64,000 nucleotides of DNA from Pelagerythrobacter marensis (GTDB lineage Bacteria > Pseudomonadota > Alphaproteobacteria > Sphingomonadales > Sphingomonadaceae), in assembly GCF_001028625.1 (NCBI RefSeq), contig NZ_CP011805.1, positions 1,674,001-1,738,000 on the forward strand, written 5' to 3'. Position 1 is the stretch's first letter. Every line of letters begins with the position of its first letter. Below are positions 8,846 to 17,017 of the stretch, piece by piece. The position numbers and the translations under genes are program-made. Below the pieces are notes generated by a model, which had not been told where the DNA came from, did not search any database, and saw nothing but the letters and a program-made list of their open reading frames with translations.

Positions 8846-8863
8846 ATGACGGGTTGGTGACAT
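8846..8863 (-). promoter_or_regulatory. Pho-box-like direct repeat upstream of the PhoB-like regulator
   Basis: Minus strand ATGTCAC-CAAC-CCGTCAT, a 7-4-7 direct repeat differing at only two positions from the element at 2874-2891, with the identical CAAC spacer. It is 44-61 bases upstream of the GTG start at 8802. Confidence 0.5.
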
Positions 8864-8958
8864 AACCTTGTCGTTTCACGCCGCCACGGCCGAATTGTCG
8901 CGATCTGCGGTCGCAAGCGATCCACAACCCGAAAACCACCCCGAAATCGCCACGCCCT

Positions 8959-9004
8959 CACATTGTGATGTGTCGATACACTTGCAGAATCACATCGTGA
9001 TGTG
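8959..9004. promoter_or_regulatory. Cluster of palindromic operators upstream of the RibB-RibX gene
   Basis: Three inverted repeats lie in 46 bases: CACATT-GT-GATGTG (8959-8972), GTGT-CGAT-ACAC (8970-8981) and the perfect CACATC-GT-GATGTG (8991-9004). The outer two are centred 32 bp apart, about three helical turns. They end 13 bases before the ATG at 9018. Because the encoded protein begins with an HTH domain, autoregulation is a natural hypothesis. Confidence 0.55.
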
Positions 9005-9017
9005 TATCTCACCCGGC

Positions 9018-10298
9018 ATGTCGGACCTAAGCGCAAAAACGATCAAGCAGAAGATCCAGGATCTGGTGTCTTCAGGGAACATGTCTCGCGCAGGTATCGC
9101 GCGTGCGGCTGGGCTGCACGCCAATACCCTGCGCGATTGCGGGGAGGAAGGCTGGAATCCGACTTCCGAAACGCTCGACAAGCTGGCCACCTTTCTCCGC
9201 GAAAACGATGACCGGCCGGTTCTGGCAACGATCGAGGAGATTATCGACGAAGCGCGCAATGGGCGCATGTTCGTGCTGGTCGACGATGAGGATCGCGAGA
9301 ACGAAGGCGATCTGGTCATCCCCGCGCAGATGACCACCCCGGCGGCGATCAACTTCATGGCCAGCCACGGCAAGGGCCTGATCTGCCTTTCGCTCGATCG
9401 CAAGCGGGTCGAGCGGCTCGGGCTGGAACCGATGAGCCGGAACAATCGCGAATCGATGCAGACCGCCTTCACCGTGTCGATCGAGGCGCGCGAAGGCGTG
9501 ACGACCGGCATTTCCGCCGCTGACCGGGCGCGCACGATCGCCGTGGCTATCGACGCCGGCAAGGGGCCGGAAGACATTGTCAGCCCCGGCCACGTGTTCC
9601 CGCTGGTCGCGCGCGATGGCGGGGTTCTGGTCCGGGCCGGCCATACCGAAGCCGCAGTGGATATTTCGCGCCTCGCCGGGCTCAATCCGTCGGGCGTGAT
9701 CTGCGAGATCATGAACGAAGACGGCACTATGGCGCGAATGGACGACCTGATCGCCTTCGCCCGCCGCCACGACCTGAAGATCGGGACCATCCGCGATCTC
9801 ATCGCCTATCGCCTGCGAAACGATCATCTGGTGGAACAGGTCAGCGAAAGCACGCTGCAATCCGATTATGGCGGCGAATGGCGCGCGATGACCTATCGCA
9901 GCAAGGTTTCCGGCGCGACCCACGTCGTGCTGCAGAAGGGGCATGTCGATCCCGAGCAGCCGACGCTGGTGCGGATGCACGCGATTTCGATCTTCGACGA
10001 CGTTTTGGGCCAGTCGGGCGTGCGCAAGCGCCAGCTGCAACGCTCCATGGCGGCAATCGGGGAGCGCGGTTCGGGCCTGATCGTGGTCATCATGCCCGAC
10101 CGGCCGGAAATGCTGCAGGCCGAAATCGGCCGCCACCCCCACCCTGACGGCGAACTGCGCGATTACGGCATCGGCGCACAGATCCTGGTCGATCGCGGGG
10201 TGAGCGAGATGGTCCTGATGTCCGATAGCGAGCGGACGGTCGTGGGCCTCGAAGGATATGGCCTGAAGGTCGTCGGGCGCGAACCGATCCCCGATTGA
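9018..10298 (+). CDS. ribB: 3,4-dihydroxy-2-butanone-4-phosphate synthase with N-terminal HTH and C-terminal RibX-like domain
   Basis: 426 aa from ATG 9018; the alternative ATG at 9000 lies inside an operator-like palindrome. Residues about 1-62 form an HTH (SRAGIARAAGLHANTLRD, then ETLDKLATFL). Residues about 66-265 are a complete RibB domain, with VDDEDRENEGD and the later HTEAAVD motif, which converts ribulose 5-phosphate to the four-carbon precursor of riboflavin. The C-terminal about 155 residues resemble GTP cyclohydrolase II in outline but I see no zinc-binding Cys set, so this fits the RibBX type known from proteobacteria rather than a working RibBA. The HTH fusion suggests regulation of its own transcription or of flavin genes. 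Confidence 0.9.
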   Translation: MSDLSAKTIKQKIQDLVSSGNMSRAGIARAAGLHANTLRDCGEEGWNPTSETLDKLATFLRENDDRPVLATIEEIIDEARNGRMFVLVDDEDRENEGDLVIPAQMTTPAAINFMASHGKGLICLSLDRKRVERLGLEPMSRNNRESMQTAFTVSIEAREGVTTGISAADRARTIAVAIDAGKGPEDIVSPGHVFPLVARDGGVLVRAGHTEAAVDISRLAGLNPSGVICEIMNEDGTMARMDDLIAFARRHDLKIGTIRDLIAYRLRNDHLVEQVSESTLQSDYGGEWRAMTYRSKVSGATHVVLQKGHVDPEQPTLVRMHAISIFDDVLGQSGVRKRQLQRSMAAIGERGSGLIVVIMPDRPEMLQAEIGRHPHPDGELRDYGIGAQILVDRGVSEMVLMSDSERTVVGLEGYGLKVVGREPIPD

Positions 10299-10310
10299 AC
10301 CGTCACGGGT

Positions 10311-10337
10311 GCCCCGGGCCGTCGACAGGCCCGGGGC
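10311..10337. terminator. Hairpin between convergent genes
   Basis: GCCCCGGGCC, a 7-base loop, and GGCCCGGGGC form a perfect 10-bp GC stem between the converging ribB and acyl-CoA dehydrogenase genes. No T-tract follows, so termination strength is uncertain. Confidence 0.6.
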
Positions 10338-10347
10338 GCCCGCGCGA

Positions 10348-11511
10348 TCACATCGAACGCGCGATCAGCATTTTCATGATCTCGTTCGACCCGCCGAATA
10401 TCCGCGTAACCCGGCTGTCGCGGAACATCTTCGCGATCGGATATTCGTTGATATAGCCCCAGCCGCCGTGGAGCTGGAGGCACTTGTCCACCACTTCGCC
10501 CTGCAGCTCGGTCAGCCAGTACTTGGCGATGGAGGCGGTCGTCACGTCCAGTTCGCCGCGCAGCAGCTTGGCGATGCAATCGTTCAGGAAGACCTTGGCC
10601 GCCGTGCCGCGCGCCTTGAGATCGGCGAGAACGAACTGCGTGTTCTGGAAGTCCCAGATCGTCTGGCCGAAGGCCTTGCGCTGTTTGACGTATTCGACTG
10701 TGGTATCGAGCGCCTTTTCGATCGTGCTCATCGCGCCGACCGCGATCACCAGCCGTTCCTGTGGCAGTTCGCCCATCAGCTGGTAGAACCCGCGCCCTTC
10801 CTGGCCGCCCAGCACGTTGTCGGCCGGCACGTGGACATCGTCGAAGAACAGCTCGCTGGTGTCGGCGGCGTCCATGCCTACCTTGTCCAGCTTCTTGCCC
10901 CGACGGAACCCCTCCGCCCCTTCGGTTTCGAGGCACATGAGGCTGATGCCCTTGGCCCGCTCGTTCGGATCGGTCTTGGCGACGACGACGATGAAGTTCG
11001 CCAGTTGCCCGCTGGAAATGAACGTCTTGGCCCCGTTGATCCGGTATCCGTTGCCATCCTTGACCGCGGTGGTGGCCACGTTCTGCAGATCGGAGCCGAC
11101 GCCCGGCTCCGTCATCGCGATCGCGCTGATCAATTCGCCCGAAACGAGCCGCGGCAGCCAGCGCTTCTTCTGCTCCTCCGTCCCGTGGCGGACGATATAG
11201 GGCAGGATGATGACATTGTGCAGCGAGCTGGCGAAGCCATCGACTTCCTTTGCCGCCTGCTGGTCGAGGACGACCAGATCGTGGCGAAAATCGCCGCCGT
11301 GGCCGCCGTATTCTTCCGGCACGGTCATGCCCAGCAGACCGGCCGCGCCGGCTTCCTGCCAGAACTCGCGGTCAACCTGGCCATTCTCGCGCCAGCTTTC
11401 GACCCGCTTGGCCGGGGCGTGCTGTTCGAAGAATTTGCCGACCGCATCGCGGAACACGGCGATCTCCTCGTCCTGCATGAATTCCGGATCGGGAACGTCG
11501 ATAACGGGCAT
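10348..11511 (-). CDS. Acyl-CoA dehydrogenase
   Basis: 387 aa, the normal family length. FAD/acyl-CoA motifs are present: AMTEPGVGSDL (about 132-142), ING-KTFISSG and the C-terminal QLHGGWGYINEYPIAKMFRDSRV. The usual C-terminal catalytic Glu of MCAD-type enzymes is replaced (IFGGSNEI). A Glu lies in LPQERLV (residue 252), where isovaleryl-CoA and long-chain enzymes place their base, which favours a branched or long acyl-CoA substrate. It is last in the leftward unit crotonase-racemase-dehydrogenase and converges on ribB. It should transfer electrons to ETF. Confidence 0.9.
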   Translation of the reverse strand: MPVIDVPDPEFMQDEEIAVFRDAVGKFFEQHAPAKRVESWRENGQVDREFWQEAGAAGLLGMTVPEEYGGHGGDFRHDLVVLDQQAAKEVDGFASSLHNVIILPYIVRHGTEEQKKRWLPRLVSGELISAIAMTEPGVGSDLQNVATTAVKDGNGYRINGAKTFISSGQLANFIVVVAKTDPNERAKGISLMCLETEGAEGFRRGKKLDKVGMDAADTSELFFDDVHVPADNVLGGQEGRGFYQLMGELPQERLVIAVGAMSTIEKALDTTVEYVKQRKAFGQTIWDFQNTQFVLADLKARGTAAKVFLNDCIAKLLRGELDVTTASIAKYWLTELQGEVVDKCLQLHGGWGYINEYPIAKMFRDSRVTRIFGGSNEIMKMLIARSM

Positions 11512-11534
11512 TGGGGATTCTCCTCTCGAAACAG

Positions 11535-12683
11535 TCAGGCGACGGTGCCGCTGTCGCGCAGGCCAGCGATCTCCCCGGCATCGAGGCCGAGCGATTGCAG
11601 GATCGCGTCGCTGTCGTCGCCCGGCAGGGGCGCGGGCGGCGGGGTGGCAGGGGCTGTTTGCGAATAGCGCGGCGCGGGCGCGGGCTGGATATCGCCGCCA
11701 ACCTCAACGAACGCTTGGCGCGCAAGGTTATGCGGGTGGCGTGCCGCCTCGCTCATGCTCAGGACGGGGGCGTAGCACACGTCGGTATGTTCCATCAGCG
11801 CGTCCCACTCGTCGCGCGTCTTGGTCTTGAACAGCGCGGCCAGCTTGTCCTTCAGCGCGCCCCAGCGCGCGCGGTCGTGCTGGGCATCGAATTCGGCATC
11901 GTTCTCCAGTCCGGCGATCCGGCGCAGTTCGGCGTAGAACTGCGGCTCGATACTGCCGATCGAAACGAACTTCCCGTCGCGCGTTTCGTACGTGTCGTAG
12001 AAGTGCGCCCCGGTATCGAGCATGTTGGCACCCAGGTCTTCCGACCAGACGCCCATGTTCTTCATCCCGTGGATCATCGCCATCAGCACTGCGGTGCCAT
12101 CGGTCATCGCCGCATCGATAACCTGCCCTTCCCCGCCGCGCGCGACATTGAGCAGGGCGGCCACCATGCCGAAAGCCAGCATCATCCCGCCGCCGCCGAA
12201 ATCGCCGACCATGTTGATCGGCGGGGTCGGCTTTTCCCCTGCCCGGCCGAAATGGGCCAGCGCACCGGCCAGCGCGATGTAATTGATGTCGTGCCCGGCA
12301 TAGGGGGCGTAGGGGCCCGTCTGGCCCCAGCCGGTCATCCGGCCATAGACGAGCTTCGGATTGTCGCCCAGCAGCTCGTCCGGCCCCAGCCCCAGCCGCT
12401 CCATCACGCCGGGGCGGAACCCTTCGATCAACCCGTCCACACTGGCGCAGAGGCGCCGCGCAAGGGCGACGCCCTCCGCGCTTTTCAGGTCGATCGCGAT
12501 CGACCTGCGCCCGCGCGCCAGCACGTCCTTGCTCGTCACCGGTTGCGAACCGCCGCGCGATCCGCTCGCGCGGTCGATCCGGATCACTTCGGCGCCGTGG
12601 TCGGCCAGCATCATGCCGCAGAACGGCCCGGGGCCGATGCCTGCGAATTCCACGATGCGCAGCCCGTTCAGCGGGCCGGCCAT
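11535..12683 (-). CDS. Alpha-methylacyl-CoA racemase-like (CaiB/BaiF, family III)
   Basis: 382 aa from ATG 12683 (MAGPLNGLRIVEF); an upstream in-frame ATG exists but lies inside the crotonase gene. The signatures GHDINYIALAGAL (catalytic His) and VGDFGGGGM (catalytic Asp) are those of alpha-methylacyl-CoA racemases and separate it from ordinary CoA-transferases. It epimerises 2-methylacyl-CoA so that branched chains can enter beta-oxidation. Its start follows the crotonase stop by one base, so the genes are translationally coupled. Together with the IVD-type dehydrogenase this points to branched-chain acyl-CoA degradation. Confidence 0.88.
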   Translation of the reverse strand: MAGPLNGLRIVEFAGIGPGPFCGMMLADHGAEVIRIDRASGSRGGSQPVTSKDVLARGRRSIAIDLKSAEGVALARRLCASVDGLIEGFRPGVMERLGLGPDELLGDNPKLVYGRMTGWGQTGPYAPYAGHDINYIALAGALAHFGRAGEKPTPPINMVGDFGGGGMMLAFGMVAALLNVARGGEGQVIDAAMTDGTAVLMAMIHGMKNMGVWSEDLGANMLDTGAHFYDTYETRDGKFVSIGSIEPQFYAELRRIAGLENDAEFDAQHDRARWGALKDKLAALFKTKTRDEWDALMEHTDVCYAPVLSMSEAARHPHNLARQAFVEVGGDIQPAPAPRYSQTAPATPPPAPLPGDDSDAILQSLGLDAGEIAGLRDSGTVA

Positions 12684-12684
12684 C

Positions 12685-13446
12685 CTACTTGCCCTTCCAG
12701 TTCGGCTTGCGCTTCTCGGCAAAGGCGGCGGCGCCTTCGCGTGCATCCTCGCTGACGAAGACCGGGCCGATCAGCGCGCCCTGCCGATCATAGCGTTCGT
12801 CCATCGGCCAGGCCCGCGATTCGCGCACGATCTGCTTCGAAACGCGCACCGCGAGCGGGCCGTTGGCCGCGATCCGGGCCGCGAGATCGAGCGCGGCGTC
12901 GAGCGCGCTGCCATCGGCCACGCGGTTGATCAGCCCCAGTTCGTAAGCCCGTGCGGCGTCGATGAAATCGCCGGTCAGGGCCAGTTCCATCGCGATCCGT
13001 TCGGGAATCTGGTCGGGCAGCATCATGACCCCGCCGGCGGCCGCGACCAGCCCGCGCTTCACCTCGGGAATGCCAAACTGCGCCCCGGCGCTGGCGACCA
13101 CCAGGTCGCAGGCGATCATCAGTTCCAGCCCGCCGGCCAGCGCATAACCTTCGACCGCGGCGATCAGCGGCTTCTTGGGCGGAGCCTGGACGACGCCGCC
13201 GAAGCCGCGCCCTTCGATCATCGGCGATTCCCCGCGCAGGAAACCCTTCAGATCCATGCCGGAACAGAACGTGCCGCCCGCCCCCGTCAGCACGCCGACC
13301 CGCAAGTCGTCCTCCGCATCCAGCCGGTCCATCGCCGCGGCGATCCCTTCGGCCGCGGCCTTGTTCATCGCGTTCTTCGCATCGGGCCGGTTGATGGTGA
13401 CGATCAGCACACCGTCGCGCACCTCCGTCAGGATCTCATCGCTCAT
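12685..13446 (-). CDS. Enoyl-CoA hydratase/isomerase (crotonase family)
   Basis: 253 aa. Crotonase features are visible: NRPDAKNAM, the oxyanion-hole segments CSGMDLKGF and AVEGYALAGGLEL, and FGIPEVKRGLVAAAGG, where the second catalytic acid of hydratases would lie in the PEVKRG region. Its promoter region (13447-13548) is shared with the divergent thiolase. It should hydrate or isomerise enoyl-CoAs in the same pathway as the racemase and dehydrogenase behind it. Confidence 0.9.
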   Translation of the reverse strand: MSDEILTEVRDGVLIVTINRPDAKNAMNKAAAEGIAAAMDRLDAEDDLRVGVLTGAGGTFCSGMDLKGFLRGESPMIEGRGFGGVVQAPPKKPLIAAVEGYALAGGLELMIACDLVVASAGAQFGIPEVKRGLVAAAGGVMMLPDQIPERIAMELALTGDFIDAARAYELGLINRVADGSALDAALDLAARIAANGPLAVRVSKQIVRESRAWPMDERYDRQGALIGPVFVSEDAREGAAAFAEKRKPNWKGK

Positions 13447-13548
13447 CCTCTCACTCCATTTCTTATCGAAACTGTTCTTGCGCCCTTGCTGACCAAGCCT
13501 TACGCATACGTCAACCCGATTCCGAAAAGAGATGGAGAGATCGCGACC

Positions 13549-14817
13549 ATGCCAGAGGCCTATATCATCGATGCGGTGCGCACGCCGCGGGGCGTCGGCA
13601 AGGTGGGCAAGGGCGCGCTGGCGCACATGCATCCTCAGCATCTGGCCGCCACTGTGCTGAGCGCGATCGCCCAGCGCAATGCGCTCGACACGAAAGACGT
13701 CGACGACGTGATCTGGTCCACCAGCACGCAGAAGGGCAAGCAGGGCGGCGATCTGGGCCGCATGGCCGCGCTCGACGCGGGGTATGACGTCACCAGTTCG
13801 GGCATGACGCTCGACCGGTTCTGCGGGGGCGGGATCACCAGCGTTAACCTCGCTGCGGCACAAGTGATGAGCGGCATGGCCGATCTGGTCGTTGCCGGCG
13901 GGACCGAGATGATGAGCTATACCGCATCCTCCATGCAGGAAGAGATGCAGGCGGGCCTGATGCCGCTGGGCATGGGTTCGGGCAACGAACGCCTGCAGCA
14001 GGTCCATCCGCAGAGCCACCAGGGGGTGTGCGGCGATGCCATCGCGACGATCGAAGGCTTCACCCGCGAGGAGCTGGACGTCCTCGCCCTGCGCAGCCAG
14101 CGCAATGCGGCGCGCGCGATCGAAGAGGGGCGGTTCGACAAGTCGCTGGTTGCAGTGACCGATGCCGACGGTAACGTCGTGCTGGAGCGGGAGGAATTTC
14201 CCCGCCCGCAGACCACGGCCGAAGGGCTGGCAGAGCTTCAGCCGAGTTTCGAGAAGATCGCGCGCACGCCGCTGGATGCGAACGGCACGACTTTCGCCGG
14301 GCTGATCAACCAGAAGTATCCCGACCTCGAAATCCGTCATTTCCACCACGCGGGCAACAGCTCCGGCGTGGTCGATGGCGCCGCCGCCGTTCTGCTGGCG
14401 GGCAAGGACTATGCCCAGGCCCACGGGCTGAAACCGCGCGCGCGGATCGTCGCGACCGCGAACCAGGGCGACGATCCGACCCTGATGCTCAACGCGCCGG
14501 TTCCCGCGGCGAAGAAAGTCCTGGCCAAGGCTGGCCTCACCAGGGACGACATCGACCTGTGGGAAATCAACGAGGCGTTTGCCGTCGTGGCGGCCAAGTT
14601 CATCCGCGATCTCGACCTGCCGGAAGACAAGGTGAATGTGAACGGCGGCGCGATTGCGTTGGGCCACCCGATCGGGGCGACGGGTTCGATCCTGATCGGC
14701 ACCGCCCTGGATGAACTGGAGCGGATTGGCGGCCGCTATGCGCTGGTGACGATGTGCGCCGCCGGCGGCATGGCCCCGGCAGTCGTGATCGAACGGGTCG
14801 ACGATTTCGTCGATTGA
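13549..14817 (+). CDS. Thiolase (acetyl-CoA C-acyltransferase)
   Basis: 422 aa from ATG 13549, with GGAGAG upstream. It carries the acyl-enzyme Cys (DRFCGGG, residue 92), the HHAGNSSG and NEAFAVVAAKF motifs, GHPIGATGS with the catalytic His, and the C-terminal CAAGGM with the second Cys. This is the full set for a thiolase, which cleaves 3-ketoacyl-CoA to release acetyl-CoA or propionyl-CoA. It starts the rightward unit with a hydrolase and an acyl-CoA dehydrogenase, divergent from the crotonase unit, so both halves likely act in one beta-oxidation pathway. Confidence 0.93.
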   Translation: MPEAYIIDAVRTPRGVGKVGKGALAHMHPQHLAATVLSAIAQRNALDTKDVDDVIWSTSTQKGKQGGDLGRMAALDAGYDVTSSGMTLDRFCGGGITSVNLAAAQVMSGMADLVVAGGTEMMSYTASSMQEEMQAGLMPLGMGSGNERLQQVHPQSHQGVCGDAIATIEGFTREELDVLALRSQRNAARAIEEGRFDKSLVAVTDADGNVVLEREEFPRPQTTAEGLAELQPSFEKIARTPLDANGTTFAGLINQKYPDLEIRHFHHAGNSSGVVDGAAAVLLAGKDYAQAHGLKPRARIVATANQGDDPTLMLNAPVPAAKKVLAKAGLTRDDIDLWEINEAFAVVAAKFIRDLDLPEDKVNVNGGAIALGHPIGATGSILIGTALDELERIGGRYALVTMCAAGGMAPAVVIERVDDFVD

Positions 14818-14833
14818 GGATAGCGCACGGCCC

Positions 14834-15703
14834 ATGGACCTGATCGGACCCGTATCGCGCAGCTACATCTCGCAGCGCACCAAGCTTCACTACGCCGACT
14901 GGGGCAACCCGGAGGCACCGCCACTGATCCTGCTTCACGGCGGGCGCGATCATTGCCGCAGCTGGGACTGGACGGCCAAGGCGCTGCGCGAAGACTGGCA
15001 CGTCATCTGCCCCGACCTGCGCGGCCATGGCGACAGCGGGTGGAGCCGGACCGGCTATTACCCGGTCATGGGCTATGTCTTCGATCTGGCGCAGCTGGTC
15101 CTGCTCAACGATCTCGCGCCGGTCACCATCGTCGCCCATTCGCTGGGCGGTAATGTCGCGCTGCGCTTTACCGGCCTCTACCCGGACAAGGTCCGCAAGA
15201 TCGTTGCCATCGAAGGGCTTGGCCCCTCACCCGAACGGCAGGCCGAACGCGACGCACTGGGGCCGGAAGCGATCTGGGGCGAGTATTTCGACAAGAAGCG
15301 CGACGCCGCCGCGCGCCAGCTGCGACGCTATGCCACGTTCGACGATGCGCTGAGCCGGATGCACGAGGCGAACAGCTATCTGTCGAAGGAACAGGCCGTT
15401 CACCTCACGCAGCATGCGGTGATGCGCAACGAGGACGGGACATTCAGCTGGAAGTTCGATCCGCACCTCCACGCCTGGCCGCCCGAAGACATGCCCTACC
15501 CGCAGATCGAGGCGCTGTGGCAGCGTATCGAGTGCCCGACGCGCCTGATCTACGGCAACGACAGCTGGGCTTCGAACCCGGAGAAGGACGGTCGCATCCG
15601 CCACTTCCGCAATGCCACGGTCAGCGCCTACGACAACGCCGGGCACTGGGTTCATCACGACCGCTTCCCCGATTTTCTGAAGGAACTGCGCGCGTTCCTG
15701 TGA
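14834..15703 (+). CDS. Alpha/beta hydrolase
   Basis: 289 aa. Fold-specific motifs are LILLHGGRDH (oxyanion), the nucleophile elbow AHSLGG (Ser103), and a C-terminal GHWVHHD with the catalytic His. No signal peptide, so cytoplasmic. It lies 16 bases after the thiolase gene and 17 before an acyl-CoA dehydrogenase gene. Within this unit it could be a thioesterase or an ester/lactone hydrolase feeding the pathway, but the substrate cannot be read from the sequence. Confidence 0.88.
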   Translation: MDLIGPVSRSYISQRTKLHYADWGNPEAPPLILLHGGRDHCRSWDWTAKALREDWHVICPDLRGHGDSGWSRTGYYPVMGYVFDLAQLVLLNDLAPVTIVAHSLGGNVALRFTGLYPDKVRKIVAIEGLGPSPERQAERDALGPEAIWGEYFDKKRDAAARQLRRYATFDDALSRMHEANSYLSKEQAVHLTQHAVMRNEDGTFSWKFDPHLHAWPPEDMPYPQIEALWQRIECPTRLIYGNDSWASNPEKDGRIRHFRNATVSAYDNAGHWVHHDRFPDFLKELRAFL

Positions 15704-15720
15704 TCGCGCGCAAATAGCCC

Positions 15721-16890
15721 ATGGACCTGAGCCCTTACGACAGCGAGGATTTCCCCGAGATCCGCGAAGGGGTGCGCCGCCTGTGCGCGCAGTTTCCCGG
15801 CGAATACTGGCGGCGGCTGGATGCCGCGCGCGAATACCCGAGCGATTTCGTCGCCGCGCTGACCGAAGCGGGCTGGCTATCCGTCCTGATCCCGGAAGAA
15901 TACGGCGGTTCGGGCCTGGGCCTTTCCGCCGCAGCCGCGATCCTGGAAACGATCCAGGCCGAAGGGTGCAACGGCGGCGCATGCCACGCGCAGATGTACA
16001 TCATGGGCACGATCCTGCGGCATGGATCGGAAGAACAGAAACGCCAATACCTGCCCCGGATCGCCAGCGGCGAGCTGCGCCTGCAGGCCTTCGGCGTTAC
16101 CGAGCCGACCAGCGGGACCGACACGACCGCGCTGCGCACCACCGCGGTGCGCGAGGGGGACGAATATGTCGTCAACGGGCAGAAGATCTGGACCAGCCGG
16201 GCCGAACATTCGGATCTGATGCTGCTGCTGGCGCGCACGACCCCGCGCGAGGACGCGGCGAAGAAGACCGATGGTCTTTCGACATTCATCGTCGACATGC
16301 GCGAAGTGGCGGGCAAGTCGCTGACCATCCGCCCCATCCGCACGATGATGAACCACGCCACGACCGAAGTGTTCTTCGACAACATGCGTATCCCCGCCAG
16401 CGCGCTGGTGGGCGAGGAAGGCAGGGGCTTCCGCTACATCCTGTCGGGCATGAACGCCGAACGCACGCTGATCGCCGCCGAATGCGTCGGCGATGCCAAA
16501 TGGTTCATCCGCAAGGCCGCCGCCTATGCCGGGGAACGCCAGGTGTTCGGCCGCGCGATCGGCGCGAACCAGGGCGTCGCCTTCCCCATCGCTCGGGCCT
16601 ATGCCAACATGCGCGCGGCGGAACTGATGGTGCGCGAGGCCGCCCGTCTTTACGAAGCAGGCAAGCCGATGGGAGCGGAAGCCAACATGGCCAAGATGCT
16701 CGCCGCCGATGCATCGATGGAAGCGGGCAACGCCTGCATCCAGACGCACGGCGGGTTCGGCTTCGCCGAGGAATACGACATAGAGCGCAAGTTCCGCGAA
16801 ACGCGCCTCTACCAGGTCGCCCCGATCTCCACCAATCTCATCCTGTCCTACCTTGCCGAGCACGTTCTGGACATGCCGCGCAGCTATTGA
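15721..16890 (+). CDS. Acyl-CoA dehydrogenase
   Basis: 389 aa, full length. Motifs: FGVTEPTSGTDT, NGQKIWTSRAEHSD, a helix with MNAERTLIAAE containing a candidate catalytic Glu, and THGGFGFAEEYDIERKFRETRLYQVAPIS at the C-terminus. The C-terminal position used by MCAD-type enzymes reads VAPIS, again without Glu. It oxidises acyl-CoA to 2-enoyl-CoA with FAD. It is the third gene of the rightward thiolase unit. Confidence 0.9.
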   Translation: MDLSPYDSEDFPEIREGVRRLCAQFPGEYWRRLDAAREYPSDFVAALTEAGWLSVLIPEEYGGSGLGLSAAAAILETIQAEGCNGGACHAQMYIMGTILRHGSEEQKRQYLPRIASGELRLQAFGVTEPTSGTDTTALRTTAVREGDEYVVNGQKIWTSRAEHSDLMLLLARTTPREDAAKKTDGLSTFIVDMREVAGKSLTIRPIRTMMNHATTEVFFDNMRIPASALVGEEGRGFRYILSGMNAERTLIAAECVGDAKWFIRKAAAYAGERQVFGRAIGANQGVAFPIARAYANMRAAELMVREAARLYEAGKPMGAEANMAKMLAADASMEAGNACIQTHGGFGFAEEYDIERKFRETRLYQVAPISTNLILSYLAEHVLDMPRSY

Positions 16891-17017
16891 TCCGCTCTTC
16901 GCGGAACCGCCTCTCCCCGCGCTCATTACCGTAAGCAGAGGCGCATGGCAGCGGGCTGTGGCTGCGCAAACCATCTCGCACGTGCGCGAACCCTCCCGGG
17001 GCACGGAGAAGCGAACG

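Noticed and set aside
13500..13514. TTACGC-ATA-CGTCAA as a possible operator between crotonase and thiolase
   Set aside because: Only an imperfect single palindrome without a second copy or a regulator gene nearby; too weak to list.
12361..13548. The long N-terminal extension of the thiolase ORF and the matching extension of the crotonase ORF
   Set aside because: Both extensions are antisense to real genes; true starts are ATG 13549 and ATG 13446, each with a suitable context.
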